The notes beneath the pieces were generated by a model. It made no database searches. It was not told the DNA's origin and worked only from the letters and a program-made list of their open reading frames with translations. A stretch of 64,000 bases of DNA from Methylobacterium tardum. GTDB lineage: Bacteria > Pseudomonadota > Alphaproteobacteria > Rhizobiales > Beijerinckiaceae. The stretch spans positions 747,501-811,500 of the forward strand of contig NZ_CP097484.1 of the NCBI RefSeq assembly GCF_023546765.1, in the 5' to 3' direction. The position numbers were made by a program, and so were the translations under genes. Shown here in pieces: positions 37,781 through 46,344 of the stretch (positions within the stretch are counted from its first letter, which is position 1; each line of letters starts with the position of its first letter).

Positions 37781-38164
37781 CTACCCGATCCGCGCGGTGA
37801 CCTCGATCTCGACGCGCATCTCGGGGCGCAGCAATCCGGCCACGATCACGATCGTGGCGGCCGGTCGAACATCGGCCAGCACCCGGCCGCAGACCGCCAG
37901 CACCGCCTCGGCATCGTTCCGGTCTGTGACGTAGTAGGTGGCGCGCACGACGCCACTGAGGCTGGATCCGGCCTCTGCCAGGACGTCCCGGATCGTCCGC
38001 CAGCAAGCCTCGGCCTGCGCGGCGGCGCCCTCCGGCATCGTCATCGTGGCGTAGTCGTAGCCGGTCGTCCCGGACAGGTAGACGGTGTCGCCGTCGGCGA
38101 CCGCCCGGGAATAGCCGTAATCCCGCTCGAACGGCGAGCCCGACGTGATCAGCCGTCGGCTCAT
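37781..38164 (-). CDS. RidA family protein (second copy)
   Basis: A 127-aa Rid/YjgF-fold protein. Landmarks are FERDYGYSRAVADGDTVYLSG, the AEACWRTIRDVLAEAGSSL helix, VRATYYVTDR and the closing RPAATIVIVAGLLRPEMRVEIE segment with the expected Arg before the beta strand. The FE.DYGYSRAV opening differs from classical RidA and fits another Rid subgroup. Its ATG overlaps the lytic transglycosylase stop by four bases (ATGA), which indicates coupled translation. Confidence 0.88.
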   Translation of the reverse strand: MSRRLITSGSPFERDYGYSRAVADGDTVYLSGTTGYDYATMTMPEGAAAQAEACWRTIRDVLAEAGSSLSGVVRATYYVTDRNDAEAVLAVCGRVLADVRPAATIVIVAGLLRPEMRVEIEVTARIG

Positions 38165-39390
38165 CCGCCGCGCAGGGCTTCCAGCACCTTGCCGCCGGGC
38201 CGGCCGGTCGGGGTCATGCCGAGGCGGCGCTCCACGTCCTTGATGGCATCCCGGGTCTTCTGGCCGACCTTGCCGTCCGGCTCGCCGACATCGTAGCCGC
38301 GGGCGGCCAGCCGGGTCTGGAGATCGCGCCGCTCGGCCCGCGACAGGGGCGGATCGTCGGTCGGCCACGCCGCCTGGACGCCGGCCTTGCCGCGCAGCCG
38401 GTCGGACAGGACCGCGATGGCGAGGCCGTAGGATTCGGCGGCGTTGTACGAGTAGATCGCGTCGAAGTTCTTCGTCACCAGGAAGGCCGGGCCGTCGATG
38501 CCGGCGGGCGCGATGATCCCGGCGGGACCGTCGCCCGAGAGCGGGCGGCCATCCGCTCGGGTGACGCCCAGCGACGCCCAGTGGCCGACCGGCTTCTTGT
38601 TCTTGCGCCCGGCGGCGCCGACGTTGAAGCCGCGGGGCAGCTTCACCTCGTAGCCCCAGACCTGGCCGTGCTGCCACTTGGCGACGTGCAGGAAGTTGGC
38701 GGTGGAGGCGACGGCGTCGGCGACCGAATCGGCGACGTCGCGCCGGCCGTCACCGTCACCGTCCACGGCGAGGCGGTGATAGGTGGTGGGCATGAACTGG
38801 GTCTGGCCGAAGGCGCCGGCCCAGGAGCCGGTCAGCCGCTCCGTCGCGATGTCGCCGCGCTCGATGATCCGGAGGGTGGCGATCAGCTCGCCGCGGAAGA
38901 AGTCCCGGCGGCGGTTGTTCGAGCAGGCCAGCGTCGCCAGCGACTGCACCAGCGGCATCTTGCCGAGGTTCTTGCCGAAATTCGATTCGACGCCCCAGAC
39001 CGCCGCGATCGTGTAGCGGTCGACCCCGTAGCGAACCTCGGCCTGGGCCAGAGCCGCCGCGTTCTGGCGCATGGCCGCGCGCCCGTCCTCGACCCGCTCG
39101 TCGTCGACCAGCGCCGCCATGTAGTCCCAGATCGGTGTCTTGAACTCGGGCTGCGCCTGGGACAGCTCGATCACCTTGTCGTCGTAGCTGATGCCGCTCG
39201 TGGCGGCCCGGAACGTCTGCGCCGAGACACCGGCCCCGGCCGCCTGGGACTGGATGCCGGCGAGGCAGCTGTCGAAATCCGCCCATGCCGGCAGGCTCGC
39301 CAGCGGCAGGGCCGCGATGCCGGCGAGCAGCCCGAGCGCGCGCGCCAGTCTCGGTCCCGTCGGGTGCTTCGGCATTCTGGCAATCCTCAC
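38161..39390 (-). CDS. Lytic murein transglycosylase (MltB family) with peptidoglycan-binding domain
   Basis: Periplasmic enzyme of 409 aa that cleaves peptidoglycan glycan strands. A signal peptide covers about residues 1-38 (ending LPAWADF). The MltB/SLT-2 domain follows, with the catalytic Glu in AAVWGVESNFGKN (about 130), the RRRDFFRGELIATLRI segment and GSWAGAFGQTQFMPTTY. The last 65 residues are a putative peptidoglycan-binding domain (LQTRLAARGYDVGEPDGKVG). No lipobox is seen, so it is probably soluble. It overlaps the RidA-like gene downstream. Confidence 0.92.
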   Translation of the reverse strand: MRIARMPKHPTGPRLARALGLLAGIAALPLASLPAWADFDSCLAGIQSQAAGAGVSAQTFRAATSGISYDDKVIELSQAQPEFKTPIWDYMAALVDDERVEDGRAAMRQNAAALAQAEVRYGVDRYTIAAVWGVESNFGKNLGKMPLVQSLATLACSNNRRRDFFRGELIATLRIIERGDIATERLTGSWAGAFGQTQFMPTTYHRLAVDGDGDGRRDVADSVADAVASTANFLHVAKWQHGQVWGYEVKLPRGFNVGAAGRKNKKPVGHWASLGVTRADGRPLSGDGPAGIIAPAGIDGPAFLVTKNFDAIYSYNAAESYGLAIAVLSDRLRGKAGVQAAWPTDDPPLSRAERRDLQTRLAARGYDVGEPDGKVGQKTRDAIKDVERRLGMTPTGRPGGKVLEALRGG

Positions 39391-39494
39391 GATGCGGGGC
39401 GGAGTCTGGGCGCGGATTCAGGCGACATGAGGGTTAACGAAGCGTGTGACCGGGCAGCATCACCGCGGCCGTGAGCGCGCTCGGCGCACCGCGC

Positions 39495-40148
39495 TCAGCC
39501 CGGAGCGGCGGCCGGATCGTCGCGCCGGAGCCGCTCCAGATAGGCGCAGAGCATGTCAGCCAGCGCATCGGCATAATCCTGCAGAGTCTCTTCCGTGCAG
39601 GCCTGCTCCGAGATGCGCTCGCCGACCTCGCCCAGGGTCATGGCGATGATCTCACCCGCCCGGAGCCGGTCCGGCTCGGCCGTGCCGGGGAGCGCCTCGC
39701 GCAGGAAATCCCGGAAGACTCGCGAGCCGGCCAGCTGCGGCTCCGCGGCCTCCGGCGCGTCCCGATAATCCGGCGCCGCATCGTCGAGCGCCCGACGCAT
39801 GGCCGCCTCCTCGCATTCCGAGCGCACGAACGCGTGCACGGCGGCGCGCAGCCGCTCGCCCGGCGGCGTGCCGCGAGTCTCCAGGATGGCGGCGAGCCGC
39901 GCAGAGGTGTCCCGCCATTCATCGCTCTGCAGCTGGAACAGGATCGCCGCCTTGTTGGGGAAGTACTGGTAGAGCGAGCCGATGCTGACACCCGCGCGCT
40001 CGGCGACGCGCGCGGTGGTGAAGCCCCGGGTCCCGACCTGCGCCAAAACCTGAGCGGCCGCCTGCAGGATGGCCGAAACGAGGTCGCTGGAGCGGGCCTG
40101 CCGGGGCTGTTTTCGCTTGGAAATACCGAGACTTGGACGGTCAGCCAT
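39495..40148 (-). CDS. TetR family transcriptional regulator
   Basis: DNA-binding repressor of 217 aa. The N-terminal helix-turn-helix is typical: ILQAAAQVLAQVGTRGFTT, then VAERAGVSIGSLYQYFPNKAAI (about residues 27-70). The C-terminal ligand domain resembles the AefR-like/TetR_C group. It is divergent from a methyltransferase gene across 93 bases holding inverted repeats, so it most likely regulates that gene and itself. Confidence 0.9.
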   Translation of the reverse strand: MADRPSLGISKRKQPRQARSSDLVSAILQAAAQVLAQVGTRGFTTARVAERAGVSIGSLYQYFPNKAAILFQLQSDEWRDTSARLAAILETRGTPPGERLRAAVHAFVRSECEEAAMRRALDDAAPDYRDAPEAAEPQLAGSRVFRDFLREALPGTAEPDRLRAGEIIAMTLGEVGERISEQACTEETLQDYADALADMLCAYLERLRRDDPAAAPG

Positions 40149-40200
40149 GGGGCGGGGCTCGGAACGCGAATAGCGAGGGTCAGGGCGCGCCCGTACTCTG

Positions 40201-40227
40201 CGTCTTGTTCAGACGAACGCCAAGACG
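40201..40227. promoter_or_regulatory. Candidate TetR operator
   Basis: The divergent spacer contains CGTCTTG (40201-40207) and its inverse CAAGACG (40221-40227). Between them lies TTCAGACGAA, itself a near palindrome. It ends 14 bases before the methyltransferase ATG, a suitable place for repression. Confidence 0.5.
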
Positions 40228-40241
40228 GAAAGCAACAGACC

Positions 40242-40913
40242 ATGTCACGTCAGATCTCAACCCTCGCCGAGCCGCCTGTCTCGACGGTGTTGGACAGTCT
40301 CTTCGCGCAAGCCGAGGCATCCTCACCGTTGACGGCCATCGCCGATCTTTCCCCGGACGAGCGGGCGCGGCTGATGGGCAGCAAGACCGGCTACCGTGAC
40401 TTCTACGGCCGTCTCAAGGACATGCCGCTCGCGGTCTCCCGCGAGACCGGGCGGCTGCTCTACCTGCTGGCGCGCGGATGCCGCGCCCGCACGATCGTCG
40501 AGTTCGGCACCTCCTTCGGCCTCTCGACGCTCCACCTCGCCGCAGCCCTGCGGGACAACGGTGGAGGCCGGCTGATCACCTGCGAATTCGAGCCGTCCAA
40601 GGTGGTCCGGGCGCAGGCGAACCTGACCGCCGCCGGTCTCGCAGATCTCGCCGAGTTTCGTGAAGGGGACGCCCTCCAGATGCTGAGCCTCGACCTGCCG
40701 GACACGGTCGACCTGCTGCTGCTCGACGGCGCCAAGGGGCTCTATCCCGAGATCCTCAGTCTCGTGGAGCGTCGTCTCCGGCCGGGCGGCCTCGTCGTCG
40801 CCGACAACGCGAATGACAGTCCCGACTACCTGGCCCGGGTGCGCGCACCGACCAGCGGCTACCTGTCCGTCCCGTTCGCCGAGGATGTCGAGCTGTCGAT
40901 GCGGCTCGGCTGA
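40242..40913 (+). CDS. Class I SAM-dependent O-methyltransferase
   Basis: A 223-aa enzyme resembling catechol/caffeoyl-CoA-type O-methyltransferases (family 3). SAM motif I is TIVEFGTSFGLSTLHLA (about 83-99), the acidic residue after strand 2 is in LITCEFEP, and the metal/substrate Asp region is DLLLLDGAKGLY followed by VVADNANDSPDY. ATG 40242 is used. It is divergently paired with a TetR regulator, a layout often seen for detoxification genes, but the substrate is unknown. Confidence 0.87.
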   Translation: MSRQISTLAEPPVSTVLDSLFAQAEASSPLTAIADLSPDERARLMGSKTGYRDFYGRLKDMPLAVSRETGRLLYLLARGCRARTIVEFGTSFGLSTLHLAAALRDNGGGRLITCEFEPSKVVRAQANLTAAGLADLAEFREGDALQMLSLDLPDTVDLLLLDGAKGLYPEILSLVERRLRPGGLVVADNANDSPDYLARVRAPTSGYLSVPFAEDVELSMRLG

Positions 40914-40999
40914 ACGCTACGACCCCGCCTCGGGGGCTGATGGACGGCCGCCTCGGCACGCGGCGGCCGCCGTCCGGTGTCCCGGAGAGTTCGGGCCGG

Positions 41000-41602
41000 T
41001 CAGGCCCATTCCCGCTGGGCGAGCTTCTGCTCGTAGGCGTCGATCGCCGAGGCGCGCTCCAAAGTCAGGCCGATCTCGTCGAGCCCGTTCAGCAGGTTGT
41101 GCCGTCGGCCGGCATCGATGTCGAAATGCAGCTTGCCGCCGTCCGGCCCCTTGATGGTCTGGGCCTCCAGGTCGACCGTCAGGGTCGCGTTCGCGCCGCG
41201 CTCGGCGTCCTCGAACAGCTTCTCTAGGTCCTCGGGCGACACGACGATCGCCAGGATGCCGTTCTTGGCGCAGTTGTTGAAGAAGATGTCGGCGAAGCTC
41301 GTGGAGATCACGCAGCGGATGCCGAAATCGGCGAGCGCCCAGGGGGCGTGCTCCCGCGACGAGCCGCAGCCGAAATTGTCGCCGACCACCAGGATCTTGG
41401 CATTCCGGTAGGCGGGCTGATTGAGCACGAAATCCGGATTCTCCGAGCCGTCCTCGCGGTAGCGCATCTCGGCGAACAGGCTCTTGCCGAGCCCGGTCCG
41501 CTTGATCGTCTTGAGGTACTTGGCCGGGATGATCCGGTCGGTGTCGACGTTGATCGTCCGCATGGGCGCCGCAACGCCCTCCAGGATCGTGAACTTTTCC
41601 AT
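41000..41602 (-). CDS. leuD: 3-isopropylmalate dehydratase small subunit
   Basis: Small subunit (200 aa) of isopropylmalate isomerase in leucine biosynthesis; it pairs with LeuC. Motifs are [42 protein letters not shown] (swivel domain signature) and [16 protein letters not shown]. leuC is not adjacent, which is common in this group. Confidence 0.97.
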   Translation of the reverse strand: MEKFTILEGVAAPMRTINVDTDRIIPAKYLKTIKRTGLGKSLFAEMRYREDGSENPDFVLNQPAYRNAKILVVGDNFGCGSSREHAPWALADFGIRCVISTSFADIFFNNCAKNGILAIVVSPEDLEKLFEDAERGANATLTVDLEAQTIKGPDGGKLHFDIDAGRRHNLLNGLDEIGLTLERASAIDAYEQKLAQREWA

Positions 41603-41671
41603 CGTGTGACGGCCCGTGACGGTGGCTCTTCGTGGCGACGGTTTAGCAGCCCCCGGCGCCGGCCGGAAGCA

Positions 41672-42412
41672 TCACGCCAGGTCCGGGGCCGCGGCCCGGG
41701 ACAGGGTGCCGTCGTGGAGCGCGGAGGCGACCAGCGCCCCGGCCAGCCCCGCATCGCGGAGGGCCCGCAGGTCGTCCGGGCCGCGCACGCCGCCGGCCGC
41801 GTAGAGGCGGCGATCCGGCGCCCGGACCCGCAGAGCGCCGAGGGTCGCGACGTCCGGCCCGGCGCCGGCCCCGACCTGGGCGAGGGTCATGGCGATCACC
41901 TCCGGCGGCCAGAGCGAGGGGTCGTCGTGGAGCGCCGCCGGGCCGAGCCGCTCCGCGCCGCGTGTGTCGAGGGAGAACACCGCCCGGTCACCCAGCCGCC
42001 TCACCAGGCCGGGATCCGACTGGCTCTCGCTGCCGATCACCGGCCGGCCCAGGCCGGCGGCCAGGAACGCCTCCACGCCCGCAGCCGCGGCGAAGCCGGC
42101 ATCCACCCACAGGCCGACGCCCGGGCAGGCGCGGGCGATGGATTCCAGCGCCCGGAGATCGGGCGCGGCCCCGTCGATGATGGCGTCGAGATCGGCGACG
42201 TAGAGGAGGGTGGCGGGCCAGGCGTTGAGGAGCCCGCGCGCCACCGCGTCGGGCGCGGATCCCTTTGCCAAGGGCGTCTCGATCGGGGCATAGGAGGAGC
42301 GCTCGCCGCGGCGCGCCCGCACCACGCGGCCGCCCCGGAGATCGAGCACCGGGATCACCGCAAAGCCGGGGCGCCCGATCCTGTGGTCCGTCGAGGCGCT
42401 CGTCGCGTTCAT
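41672..42412 (-). CDS. HisA/HisF-like TIM-barrel protein, probable C1-cofactor gene
   Basis: A 246-aa beta/alpha barrel related to HisA. It keeps both HisA-type Asp positions: VIPVLDLRGGRVVRARRG near the N-terminus and SLDTRG about residue 143. It also has YVADLDAIIDG and the phosphate-binding YAAGGVRGPDDL. Overall it differs from true HisA. HisA-like proteins of this kind are found in methylotrophs and methanogens with tetrahydromethanopterin/methanofuran genes. That fits its neighbour, a COG1548-like gene whose ATG at 42413 lies directly against this start on the opposite strand. Role in methanofuran or methanopterin synthesis is inferred. Confidence 0.78.
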   Translation of the reverse strand: MNATSASTDHRIGRPGFAVIPVLDLRGGRVVRARRGERSSYAPIETPLAKGSAPDAVARGLLNAWPATLLYVADLDAIIDGAAPDLRALESIARACPGVGLWVDAGFAAAAGVEAFLAAGLGRPVIGSESQSDPGLVRRLGDRAVFSLDTRGAERLGPAALHDDPSLWPPEVIAMTLAQVGAGAGPDVATLGALRVRAPDRRLYAAGGVRGPDDLRALRDAGLAGALVASALHDGTLSRAAAPDLA

Positions 42413-43461
42413 ATGCGCTCACCATTCCCAAAGACGATCGGGTGGGACCTCGGCGGGGTCCACGTCAAGGCCGCGCTGGTCGAGGACGGCCGGGTCCTGG
42501 CCGCCGCGCAGGTCCCGTGCCCGCTCTGGCAGGGAGTGCCGGCTCTCAACCCGGCGCTCGCGGCCCTGCCGGACTGGGCGCGCGGCGAGGCCGCGCACGC
42601 GGTCACCATGACCGGCGAGCTGACGGATTGCTTCGCGGACCGGCGGGACGGCGTCGCGGCGCTCTCCGGCTGGGCCGGGGCGCACCTGACCGGCGCCGTG
42701 CGGATCTATGCCGGCCGCTCCGGCTTCGTCGGCCCAGAGGCGGCCGCGAATGTGGCGGCCGACATCGCCTCAGCCAATTGGCACGCCACCGCGGCGCTCA
42801 CCGGGCGAATCGCCCCGGACGCGCTCCTCATCGATATCGGCTCCACCACCGCCGACCTGATCCCCATCGTCGGCGGCCGCCCGGCGGCCTCCGGGTACAG
42901 CGACGCCGAGCGCCTGGAGAGCAGCGAACTCGTCTACACCGGGGTCGTGCGCACGCCGGTGATCGCGCTCGCCGACCACGCCCCCTTCGCGGGCCGACGC
43001 ACCCGGCTGATGACCGAGACCTTCGCCCATATGGCGGACGTCTACCGCATCCTCGGCCTGCTGCCCGAGGGGGCCGACCAGCAGACGAGCGGCGACCGGA
43101 AGGGCAAGTCGGTGGCGGAGAGCGAGACCCGGCTGGCGCGCATCGTCGGCCGTGATCGGGCGGAGGCCCAGGCCGCAGCCTGCCGGCGCTGGCCGCGCAT
43201 TTCGCCGAGGCGCAGCTGCGTCTGCTGCACGACGCCGCCGCGCTCCTGCTCACCCGACCCGACCTGCCGCCGGAGGCGCCCCTGGTCCTCTGCGGAGCCG
43301 GCGCCTTCCTGGGCCCGCGCCTGGCGGAGCGGCTCGGGCGGCCGTCCAGCCTGCTGGTGTCGCTGCTGGGGGACCGGATCGCCGGCGCCCGCGACGGAAT
43401 CTCGACCTGTGGGCCGGCGGTTGCGGTCGGCCTCATCGCCGCGGAGGAGACAGTCGCATGA
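42413..43461 (+). pseudogene. COG1548/MfnF-like H4MPT-linked C1 pathway protein, one-base frameshift
   Basis: Probable ASKHA-fold protein of 349 aa after correction. Phosphate-binding loops are IGWDLGGVHVKAALVEDG at the N-terminus and LLIDIGSTTADLIPI about residue 145. This is the family annotated as 'H4MPT-linked C1 transfer pathway protein', to which archaeal MfnF (methanofuran synthesis) belongs. The frame breaks near 43179-43181: reading GCAGCCTG as GCAGCCCTG restores ALPALAAHFAEAQL and LVLCGAGAFLGPRLAERLG, ending at TGA 43459-43461. That stop overlaps the next ATG (ATGA), which supports the corrected frame. Probably an intact gene with one missing C in this sequence. Confidence 0.8.
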
Positions 43462-43658
43462 GCGCCATCAAGATCCTGGCCCGGATCCTCACGGCCCGGG
43501 TCGGGCCGCATATCGAGCTCGCCGTCGAGTCGGAATCGGGCGAGGTCCTGAAGGTGCTCGCCACCGAAGACCAGATCGACAGGCTGGTCGACGAGTTGGA
43601 GGATATCCTCAACTCGCCCGCCGAGCCGGAGGATGACGGGCCGCCCGAGGCGGCCTGA
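43458..43658 (+). CDS. Small acidic protein linked to the C1-cofactor gene
   Basis: A 66-aa protein with an N-terminal LARILTARVGPHIELAVE segment and a strongly acidic second half (DRLVDELEDILNSPAEPEDD). It starts at ATG 43458 overlapping the COG1548-like stop by four bases. No family or motif is recognised. Coupling suggests it works with, or is regulated as, the upstream C1-pathway protein. Confidence 0.65.
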   Translation: MSAIKILARILTARVGPHIELAVESESGEVLKVLATEDQIDRLVDELEDILNSPAEPEDDGPPEAA

Positions 43659-43672
43659 CCGTCCGGATCGCC

Positions 43673-44449
43673 ATGAGCCTGATCGCCGCCAAGATCATCG
43701 TCACGCCGACGCTGATGTGGGCCGTCTCGTCGGCCGCGCGTCGGTGGGGCAGCCTCGTGGGCGGCCTGCTCTCGGGATTGCCGCTCACCTCGGCGCCGAT
43801 CTCGATCTACCTTGCCGCCGAGCAGAGCGAGCGCTTCGCCGCGGACGCCGCCGTCGGCTCGGTCGAGGGGCTGGGCGCGGTCACGGCCAGCTATCTCGCC
43901 TACGCCTTCTGCGCGCCGCGGATGGGCACCGTCGCGGCGATCCTTCTGGCCCTCGGGGCCTTCGTCCTCGGGGGCGCCCTGCTGCACGGCGTGATCCAGC
44001 CCGGCCTGTGGCTGGCCACGGCGATCGACCTGCCGGCGATGGCGCTGGCGGTCGCCCTGAGTCGGACGGCCGCCGAGGCGCCGGCCCGCCGGTCCCGGCC
44101 GCCGCGCTGGGACATGCCGGCGCGGCTCGCGGCCGCCACCTCCCTGGTCCTGCTGGTCTCGGGACTCGCGCCGCATCTCGGCCCCGGCCTGAGCGGCGTC
44201 CTCGCGCCGGTCCCGATCATCTCCTGGCCGCTCATCGCCTTCGCCCGGGCGCAGGACGGGGTTGGGGCCGCGCTCGACGTGGTGCGCGGCAGCGCTCAGG
44301 GCGCCTTCGGCGTGCTGGCCTTCTATGTCTGCGTGCACCTGCTGCTCGGGCGGGTCGATCCGGTTACCGCCTATGCCGTGTCGATCGCGGCGTCGGCCGC
44401 CTGCGTGCTGCCCTGGCTGCTCGCGCGGCGGCGTCCGCGGGCGGCGTGA
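43673..44449 (+). CDS. Integral membrane protein of unknown function
   Basis: A 258-aa hydrophobic protein with about seven or eight helices. Notable is the Gly-rich second helix with GGLLSGLPLTSAPISIYLA, which suggests a two-part inverted-repeat transporter-like fold. It follows the small acidic gene by 14 bases on the same strand, so it may be in the same operon. No transporter family is recognised with confidence. Confidence 0.7.
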   Translation: MSLIAAKIIVTPTLMWAVSSAARRWGSLVGGLLSGLPLTSAPISIYLAAEQSERFAADAAVGSVEGLGAVTASYLAYAFCAPRMGTVAAILLALGAFVLGGALLHGVIQPGLWLATAIDLPAMALAVALSRTAAEAPARRSRPPRWDMPARLAAATSLVLLVSGLAPHLGPGLSGVLAPVPIISWPLIAFARAQDGVGAALDVVRGSAQGAFGVLAFYVCVHLLLGRVDPVTAYAVSIAASAACVLPWLLARRRPRAA

Positions 44450-44476
44450 TCGCGGCATGCCGACGCGACCGCGGAG

Positions 44477-45103
44477 GTGATGATGCTGCCGGATACCGGG
44501 ATTCCGACGCTCGCCCCGGGCTACGCGGTGGTGCCGCCGGGCCACCTCGCGACCGTCGTCACCAGCCTGGAGATGCTCCGCCCGCCGCCGCCGCGTCCCG
44601 GGCGGCCTTTTCCGTCCGGCCTCCGCCTCGAACTCTTGGACCGCCCCGAACCGGAGACCTACCGGACCCTGTTCCGCGACGTCGGCGCCGACTGGCTCTG
44701 GTTCTCGCGGCTCACCCTAGCGGACGGCGCGCTCGCCGCGATCCTCGCCGACCGGGAGGTCGAGATCTTCGCGCTGCGCCAGGACGGGCGAAATCTCGGC
44801 ATGCTGGAACTGGATTTCCGACAGCCCGGCGCCTGCGAACTCGTCTTCCTCGGATTGATCGGGTCTCTGGTCGGGACCGGGATCGGCCGCACGCTGATGA
44901 ACACGGCGATCAGCCGGGCCTGGGCGCGGCCGATCACGCGGTTCTGGGTGCATACCTGCACCCTCGACCATCCCGGCGCGCTCGCCTTCTACCGGCGCTC
45001 GGGCTTCGACCCCTTCGCCGTCCATGTCGAGATCGCGCCCGATCCGCGACTTGACGGGACCCTGCCGCGGGACTGCGCCCCGCACGTGCCGCTGCTCGGC
45101 TGA
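44477..45103 (+). CDS. GNAT family N-acetyltransferase
   Basis: A 208-aa protein with a GNAT domain in its second half: GMLELDFRQPG, ELVFLGLIGSLVGTGIGRTLM (acetyl-CoA pyrophosphate loop, about 128-148), RFWVHTCTLDHPGALAFYRRSGF (about 163-185). The N-terminal 60 residues are variable and Pro-rich. It is 27 bases after the membrane-protein gene on the same strand. Substrate unknown. Confidence 0.85.
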   Translation: MMMLPDTGIPTLAPGYAVVPPGHLATVVTSLEMLRPPPPRPGRPFPSGLRLELLDRPEPETYRTLFRDVGADWLWFSRLTLADGALAAILADREVEIFALRQDGRNLGMLELDFRQPGACELVFLGLIGSLVGTGIGRTLMNTAISRAWARPITRFWVHTCTLDHPGALAFYRRSGFDPFAVHVEIAPDPRLDGTLPRDCAPHVPLLG

Positions 45104-45124
45104 CACGACGCGGGGACCCGGCAA

Positions 45125-45158
45125 ACGAAAAAACCCGCGACCTCGCGGCCGCGGGTCT
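45125..45158 (-). terminator. Rho-independent terminator of hpnH
   Basis: On the minus strand ACCCGCG-loop-CGCGGGT is followed by TTTTTCG, 23 bases after the hpnH stop. It may also serve the convergent GNAT gene. Confidence 0.8.
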
Positions 45159-45180
45159 GGTCTTCAGCGTCGCGCGCCGG

Positions 45181-46344
45181 TCAAGCGGCGGTGCGCTTGC
45201 GGGCTTCCTGCTTGGTGTCCACGCCGGCCGCTTTGATCTCGGACAGCTTCTGCGCGACGTTGCGCGAGAACACGAACTCGGCCGGGCGCTGGTTCTCCAG
45301 GCTGACCTCGGGCGCCATCGCGCCGTCGGTCTTGATGCCGCGGATCGCGTGAACCAGCGGCTTCCAGGGCTTGCGGACCGAATCGACCACCGAGGAGGCC
45401 TCGTAGCCCGAGTGGACCATGCAGTCGGCGCACTTCTCGTAGTTGCCGGTGCCGTAGGCGTCCCAGTCGGTGGTCTCCATCAGCTCCTTGAAGGTCGCCG
45501 CGTAGCCCTCGCCGAGCAGGTAGCAAGGCTTCTGCCAGCCGAACACGGTGCGGGTCGGGTTGCCCCACGGGGTGCAGTGGTAGGTCTGGTTGCCGGCCAG
45601 GAAGTCGAGGAACAGGCCCGACTGCTGGAAGGTCCACTTCTCGCGGCCCTTCTCCTTGCCGTGCCGGAACACGCCGCGGAACAGATCCTTCGTCGCCTTG
45701 CGGTTCAGGAAGTGCTTCTGGTCGGGGGCGCGCTCGTAGGCGTAACCGGGGGAGACGGTGATGCCGTCGATGCCCATCCGGGTCACGCTGTCGAAGAAGT
45801 CGGCGATCTTCTCCGGCTGGGAATTGTTGAAGAAGGTGCAGTTGATGGTGACGCGGAAGCCCATCTCCTTGGCCTTCGCGATCGCCGCCACGGCCTTGTC
45901 GTAGACGCCGCGCTGGCACACCGACTGGTCGTGCATCTCCTTGTCGCCGTCCAGATGGATCGACCACGTGAAGTACGGGCTCGGCTTGTACTCCTTGATC
46001 TTCTTCTCGAGGAGCAGCGCGTTCGTGCAGACGATGGCGAACTTCTTCTGGGCGATGATGCCCTCGACGATCTGCGGCAGGTCCTTGTGCAGGAGCGGCT
46101 CGCCGCCGGCGATCACCACCACGGGGGCGCCGCACTCGCGCACTGATTCGAGCGCGTCGGCGACCGGCAGCCGCTTGTTCAGGATCTCGTCCGGATAGTC
46201 GATCTTGCCGCAGCCCGCGCATGCGAGATTGCAGCGGAACAGGGGCTCCATCATCATCACGAGCGGGTAGCGCTTGCGACCCGTGAGGTGCTGTTTCAGG
46301 ATGTAGCCGCCGATCTTCGCGACGTACCGGAGGGGGATACCCAA
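45181..46344 (-). CDS. hpnH: Adenosyl-hopene transferase HpnH (radical SAM)
   Basis: Radical SAM enzyme of 387 aa that attaches 5'-deoxyadenosine to diploptene (hopene), the first step of side-chain addition in bacteriohopanepolyol synthesis. The 4Fe-4S motif is CNLACAGC (about residues 38-45), preceded by VMMMEPLFR. Other landmarks are VVIAGGEPLLHKDLP, FTWSIHLDGDKEMHD, NCTFFNNSQPEKIADF and the C-terminal CADCMVHSGYEAS. Length matches the family. It starts the hopanoid locus, with hpnN divergent beyond a 600-base gap. Confidence 0.96.
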   Translation of the reverse strand: MGIPLRYVAKIGGYILKQHLTGRKRYPLVMMMEPLFRCNLACAGCGKIDYPDEILNKRLPVADALESVRECGAPVVVIAGGEPLLHKDLPQIVEGIIAQKKFAIVCTNALLLEKKIKEYKPSPYFTWSIHLDGDKEMHDQSVCQRGVYDKAVAAIAKAKEMGFRVTINCTFFNNSQPEKIADFFDSVTRMGIDGITVSPGYAYERAPDQKHFLNRKATKDLFRGVFRHGKEKGREKWTFQQSGLFLDFLAGNQTYHCTPWGNPTRTVFGWQKPCYLLGEGYAATFKELMETTDWDAYGTGNYEKCADCMVHSGYEASSVVDSVRKPWKPLVHAIRGIKTDGAMAPEVSLENQRPAEFVFSRNVAQKLSEIKAAGVDTKQEARKRTAA

